A stretch of 64,000 nt of DNA, from NCBI RefSeq assembly GCF_023856365.1, contig NC_064539.1, positions 20,153,019-20,217,018 on the forward strand, in the 5' to 3' direction. Positions within the stretch are counted from its first letter, which is position 1, and every line of letters starts with the position of its first letter. The DNA comes from Brienomyrus brachyistius (taxonomy: Eukaryota > Chordata > Actinopteri > Osteoglossiformes > Mormyridae). Of this stretch, positions 30,580 through 64,000 are shown piece by piece. The notes beneath the pieces are model-generated. The model was given only the letters and a program-made list of their open reading frames with translations. It ran no database searches and was not told the origin of the DNA. A program made the translations under genes and the position numbers.

Positions 30580-30884
30580 TGTCACGCCCACAGGGGCGGA
30601 GTCCACCAGGTGGGTCGCAACGATCCTCATTAACAAGCAGTCAAAAGACACAGACAAATCGGAGGACGCTGCGAAGTATTGTGCCGATGTCTTTGAGCCT
30701 TACTGAGCGTTTTCTTGTCTCTCGTCTCCCTGGTTTCTCGTACCTGGTCCGTTTGCCCTGTGTGTTTACCTTGCCTTCTCCTCGTCCTCTTCCCAGACCC
30801 GTTCCCGAACCTGACCTGTCTACCCTGCTGAGTCCGGCACGTCCTGTTCCCGCTTCCCCGTGTGCTCCTGTCCCTGTATCACAG
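30580..30884 (+). mobile_element. Solo-LTR-like unit with 5-bp duplication
   Basis: The unit begins TGTCACGCCCAC and ends CTGTATCACA (TG...CA). It is flanked by GTAAT at 30575-30579 and 30885-30889. The right duplication overlaps an AATAAA, so part of it could be element sequence. The interior is pyrimidine-rich without coding capacity. Confidence 0.5.
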
Positions 30885-32630
30885 TAATAAAATCGCTTTG
30901 ATATATTATACAGCCCGTGTATAAATTAACTGCATGGTTTGAAGTGGAATGCACCCTTTCAACATGTGACTCGGGTTTTACCAGCGTCTGAGCCTACTTC
31001 TCACGCGCCCAGGTATAGTCCATATCGGTAATAAACACTTTCTTAGAGCAACATTAAACCAAAACATATTCTCATGTATTAGGGCATAATGCTTACAGGT
31101 TTAGCAGTCATTGTTGTCCTGAATTATACTTGGGTGGTCCCAATTTCCGTCCGGAATCAGAATCTTTTTGGGCGGATTTACAATCCGCAATGACGACTAT
31201 GTAAAATTACTGTAATCATTTCTAGAATGCCGATTAGAATACAGGGTGTAGAGCTCAACTAGAAAATAAACCTAAATAGGTCTATAGTTAACTGCAACCA
31301 TATCTTAGAGCCACTTATGACAACATAAATAGGCTTATGGTACCAGCGTACACTAACAGAGCGCACAACAGAATTAAATAGCACACTCCCCCCTCCAATT
31401 CGCATAACTCTAAAGTACTAATTGTGTAACACTAGAAGGATGTTGAATTGTTACAATATTTCATTTATTAATCCATTAATCTTATAACCATTTGTCCTGA
31501 TGAGGGTCTCGGCGGATTAGGCACATTTCGCATTAATTGCTTTATTCGCGAGTTCCGCTTTCAGGCAATGCATGCAAAATCTGTGAGTTTGGGGATTATG
31601 CTGCAACAGTGGCGGTTCTAGGCCATTTCAATTGGGGGGGGGCAGACTGGAGCCAGGTGATGTTGAACTAACATGTAAGTACGATTTCAGCTGTCAGTTC
31701 TACGTACTTTACTGTTCCTAAAAAGAGCTATCAAACAGCAGTCTTTCTCTTCATGCAAACGCATGCATACTTGTAATCTAGCTGCTGTTACGAATGCCAA
31801 ATATTAATGAGAGAAGAAAATTGCTGCATTTTACGAGTTTATAGTTTAAGAATGATTATAATTAACTTAATGAGTGACCTGAACATTAAAGTCAAAACAC
31901 ACAGGTTGTCACCTTGGCCTCATTAATAAGGAATATTTTTTCCATCTCGAAATCATTATCGAACTAAAAATACTCTCCTTCTGAAAACCATATTCAATAC
32001 TGGAGACGAACCTGAAGCATCGGTTTTTCAAATACGCCATTTTCTTTCAATACAGCTTCCAGAAACGCTGTAGTTACCAGCCAATGATCATTATCCTGCA
32101 AACTTATTGACGCTTCTAACCTACACTTTAGGTGTATTTATGTCAATGGTGAGAGAATATGTATGTACTGGCCAATTTCTCTAATTTTTTATGCAGTCTG
32201 TAAAAGATATGGAGGCATGAGGATGCTGGCTAGTGGATGGTCCGCGAAGTCTTCGCAGCAGACCATAATTTATCGTTATTGGGATACCGGTGTTTAAAAA
32301 GAAGATTGCAAATAAAATGGATGCAGTATTTTGAAAATATTTTTACTGAGGAATTCATTTTTCTTCGAGGACAGAAAGACACCGGCAGGGTTTGCGAGCT
32401 GGGCCGTATGCGCTTGGCTTCGCGCCCGGCACTTAGACCGAATCGCTGGCCCAGAATAAAAACTTTTTGGAAGGGGTTGTGTTCTGCTTTTGAACCCGCC
32501 CTCCAAAGACCATTCTCCCCCACCACCCCCACTGGAAAAAAAACTCCCACTTTTTTCTCCCTTTCATTCCACTACTTTTGCTCCTCATTCTCTGTGTTTC
32601 CAAACTGTGCCCCAGCTTCAGCCCAGAGCC

Positions 32631-64000
<31,370 letters not shown>

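Larger units (their letters stand above)
24431..32630. other. Intergenic region between npffr and the tolloid gene
   Basis: It includes the npffr 3' UTR at its left edge and the tolloid 5' UTR and promoter at its right edge. No host gene was recognised. Repeats listed separately are hAT-like pieces at 26939 and 27418, CA and GGT runs at 27630-27800, and an LTR-like unit at 30580. Open frames between 29434 and 30143 match nothing I recognise. The interval 28000-29400 is A/T-rich with no visible feature. Confidence 0.55.

Noticed and set aside
31604..31650. Possible hAT end (cagtggcggttctaggcc)
   Set aside because: It resembles a transposon terminus, but no inverted partner or duplication was found nearby.

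Overview
This is vertebrate nuclear DNA, almost certainly from a ray-finned (teleost) fish. The genes are split by GT-AG introns. The spacers hold typical fish repeats: several Tc1/mariner families, tRNA-type SINEs with GGAT-repeat tails, Tx1-like and CR1-like LINE remnants, hAT and Harbinger-like non-autonomous elements, and solo-LTR-like units. The encoded proteins are vertebrate orthologues. The species cannot be told from the sequence.

Three genes lie on the + strand. (1) Positions 1-4826 hold the last seven coding exons of kansl3, a subunit of the NSL histone acetyltransferase complex. The final 15-codon exon is a prediction. (2) Positions 17803-24430 hold a complete neuropeptide FF receptor gene (NPFFR1-like, 413 residues, three coding exons) with a probable 5' non-coding exon. 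Its first coding intron carries a 1.55 kb Tc1 element with an intact transposase frame on the opposite strand. (3) Positions 32631-64000 hold the 5' half of a BMP1/tolloid-family metalloprotease gene. Eleven exons cover the signal peptide, short propeptide, furin site, astacin domain, CUB1 and the start of CUB2; the gene runs off the right edge.

The genes do not form an operon or pathway. KANSL3 acts in chromatin, NPFFR is a cell-surface peptide receptor, and tolloid is a secreted protease that processes procollagen and chordin. The spacers (4890-17802 and 24431-32630) and the long tolloid introns are dominated by mobile elements. Several have exact boundaries and target-site duplications readable by eye. 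A 46-bp minisatellite (60315-61096) with a seven-unit higher-order duplication lies between two CUB1 exons.

I found no evidence for a new biological system. The items most worth checking are the minisatellite with its higher-order structure, the intact Tc1 with a damaged right end, the frame-preserving internal deletion of a second transposase nested in a LINE, and two possible alternative N-terminal or splice forms of the receptor.
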